Shown one piece after another: positions 5,489 through 5,963 of a DNA stretch of 5,963 nt (positions are counted from its first letter, which is position 1; each line of letters begins with the position of its first letter). A program made the translations under genes and the position numbers. Origin of the DNA: a bacterium (GTDB lineage Bacteria > Eremiobacterota > Eremiobacteria > Baltobacterales > Baltobacteraceae); NCBI GenBank assembly GCA_021782295.1, contig JAJXVC010000122.1:1-5963 (forward strand), written 5' to 3'. Below the pieces are notes generated by a model. That model had not been told where the DNA came from. It was given only the letters and a program-made list of their open reading frames with translations, and did not search any database.

Positions 5489-5963
5489 CTACAGCGCGAG
5501 CGCTGCTTCCGATTCGTAGGCATCCGCGAGCAACTCGACGACATGCCGTATCGTCACCGGCGCAATCGCCTCGCGCAGTTGCAGCATGCAACCGATATTC
5601 GCGCTTGCGACGATGCTCGCGCCGCTGCTGCGAATCGCAGCGGCTTTGCGATCGCGCAGCCGCGCCGACATCTCCGGCTCGCCGATTGCGTAGGCACCTG
5701 CGCCTCCGCAGCACATCGTCGCCTCCTCGAGCGCAACAAATTGTACGCCGGGAATCATGCGCAGCAGTTGCTTGGGTGCGTTGGTGATGCGTTGCGCGTG
5801 CGCGAGATGACATGGCTCCTGGTATGCAACGCGCGCATCGATCGAGCGGGTCGGCGCCGGTAAGCCACTGCCGGCAAGGATCTCGGTAATATCGCGGACG
5901 CGCTCGGAAAACGCTTTCGCGCGCGCCGCCCACTGCGGATCGTCGGCGAGCAGATGCACGTAG
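5489..5963 (-). CDS. glcF: GlcF-like (Fe-S)-binding oxidoreductase subunit, N-terminus beyond the window
   Basis: This is the C-terminal 157 or so residues of a cysteine-rich (CCG domain) protein, best matched to GlcF. GlcF is the iron-sulfur subunit of glycolate oxidase, which passes electrons from glycolate oxidation toward the membrane chain. Visible marks, numbered from the valine codon at 5959, are 'YQEPCHLAHAQRI' (Cys50), 'ATMCCGGAGAYAI' (Cys83-Cys84) and 'ASANIGCMLQL' (Cys124). The Cys spacing suits a CCG domain that binds a non-cubane cluster or haem-linked site. The N-terminal ferredoxin-like 4Fe-4S part would lie off the right edge. The frame stays open to the last base of the window, so the GTG at 5959 is not the real start. 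Related LutA or heterodisulfide reductase B-type subunits are the alternatives. It converges on the tRNA-Gln unit, with the repeats between. Confidence 0.85.
   Translation of the reverse strand, partial: YVHLLADDPQWAARAKAFSERVRDITEILAGSGLPAPTRSIDARVAYQEPCHLAHAQRITNAPKQLLRMIPGVQFVALEEATMCCGGAGAYAIGEPEMSARLRDRKAAAIRSSGASIVASANIGCMLQLREAIAPVTIRHVVELLADAYESEAALAL

Overview
The window is a high-GC bacterial chromosomal segment. GC-ending codons dominate, GTG and TTG starts are used, and genes are packed tightly with overlapping ends. I could not fix the lineage from sequence alone. The gene style and the hairpin-bearing 'CTCGATACG...TACTCGGCGTGACA' intergenic repeats suggest an uncultured high-GC phylum such as Eremiobacterota, but that is only a guess.

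Layout. Positions 1-724 (minus) carry most of rsgA, the ribosome-assembly GTPase; its C-terminus lies off the left edge. Diverging from it is a tight plus-strand run: an unrecognised 122-residue gene (767-1135), the membrane diadenylate cyclase cdaA (1123-2043), its regulator cdaR with YbbR domains (2009-2680), and phosphoglucosamine mutase glmM (2680-4059). Every junction overlaps. This is the classic c-di-AMP/cell-wall-precursor operon.

Only about 25 bases after the glmM stop lies a well-preserved c-di-AMP (ydaO/yuaA-type) riboswitch aptamer (about 4083-4200). It sits directly before a secreted NlpC/P60 peptidoglycan hydrolase (4219-4791). The riboswitch was recognised by its diagnostic GGGGTGAAT and CCGAACCCGTCAACTAACC segments and by perfect helices in the expected places. 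The second messenger made by cdaA is therefore probably sensed by the leader of the hydrolase next door. No terminator was seen between glmM and the aptamer, so both may share one transcript. This couples c-di-AMP synthesis, UDP-GlcNAc precursor supply (GlmM) and wall cleavage in one locus.

Downstream come a small membrane protein whose reading frame has no convincing start codon (about 4788-5177), a tRNA-Gln(UUG) with encoded CCA (5200-5274) and an intrinsic terminator (5281-5302). A 170-base non-coding stretch follows, holding two copies of a hairpin repeat and a short 19-bp tandem array. At the right edge, on the minus strand, is the C-terminal part of a GlcF-like cysteine-rich Fe-S oxidoreductase subunit (5489-5963).

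The most interesting feature is the synthase operon, c-di-AMP riboswitch and hydrolase in direct succession. The components are known families; the arrangement is what deserves attention.
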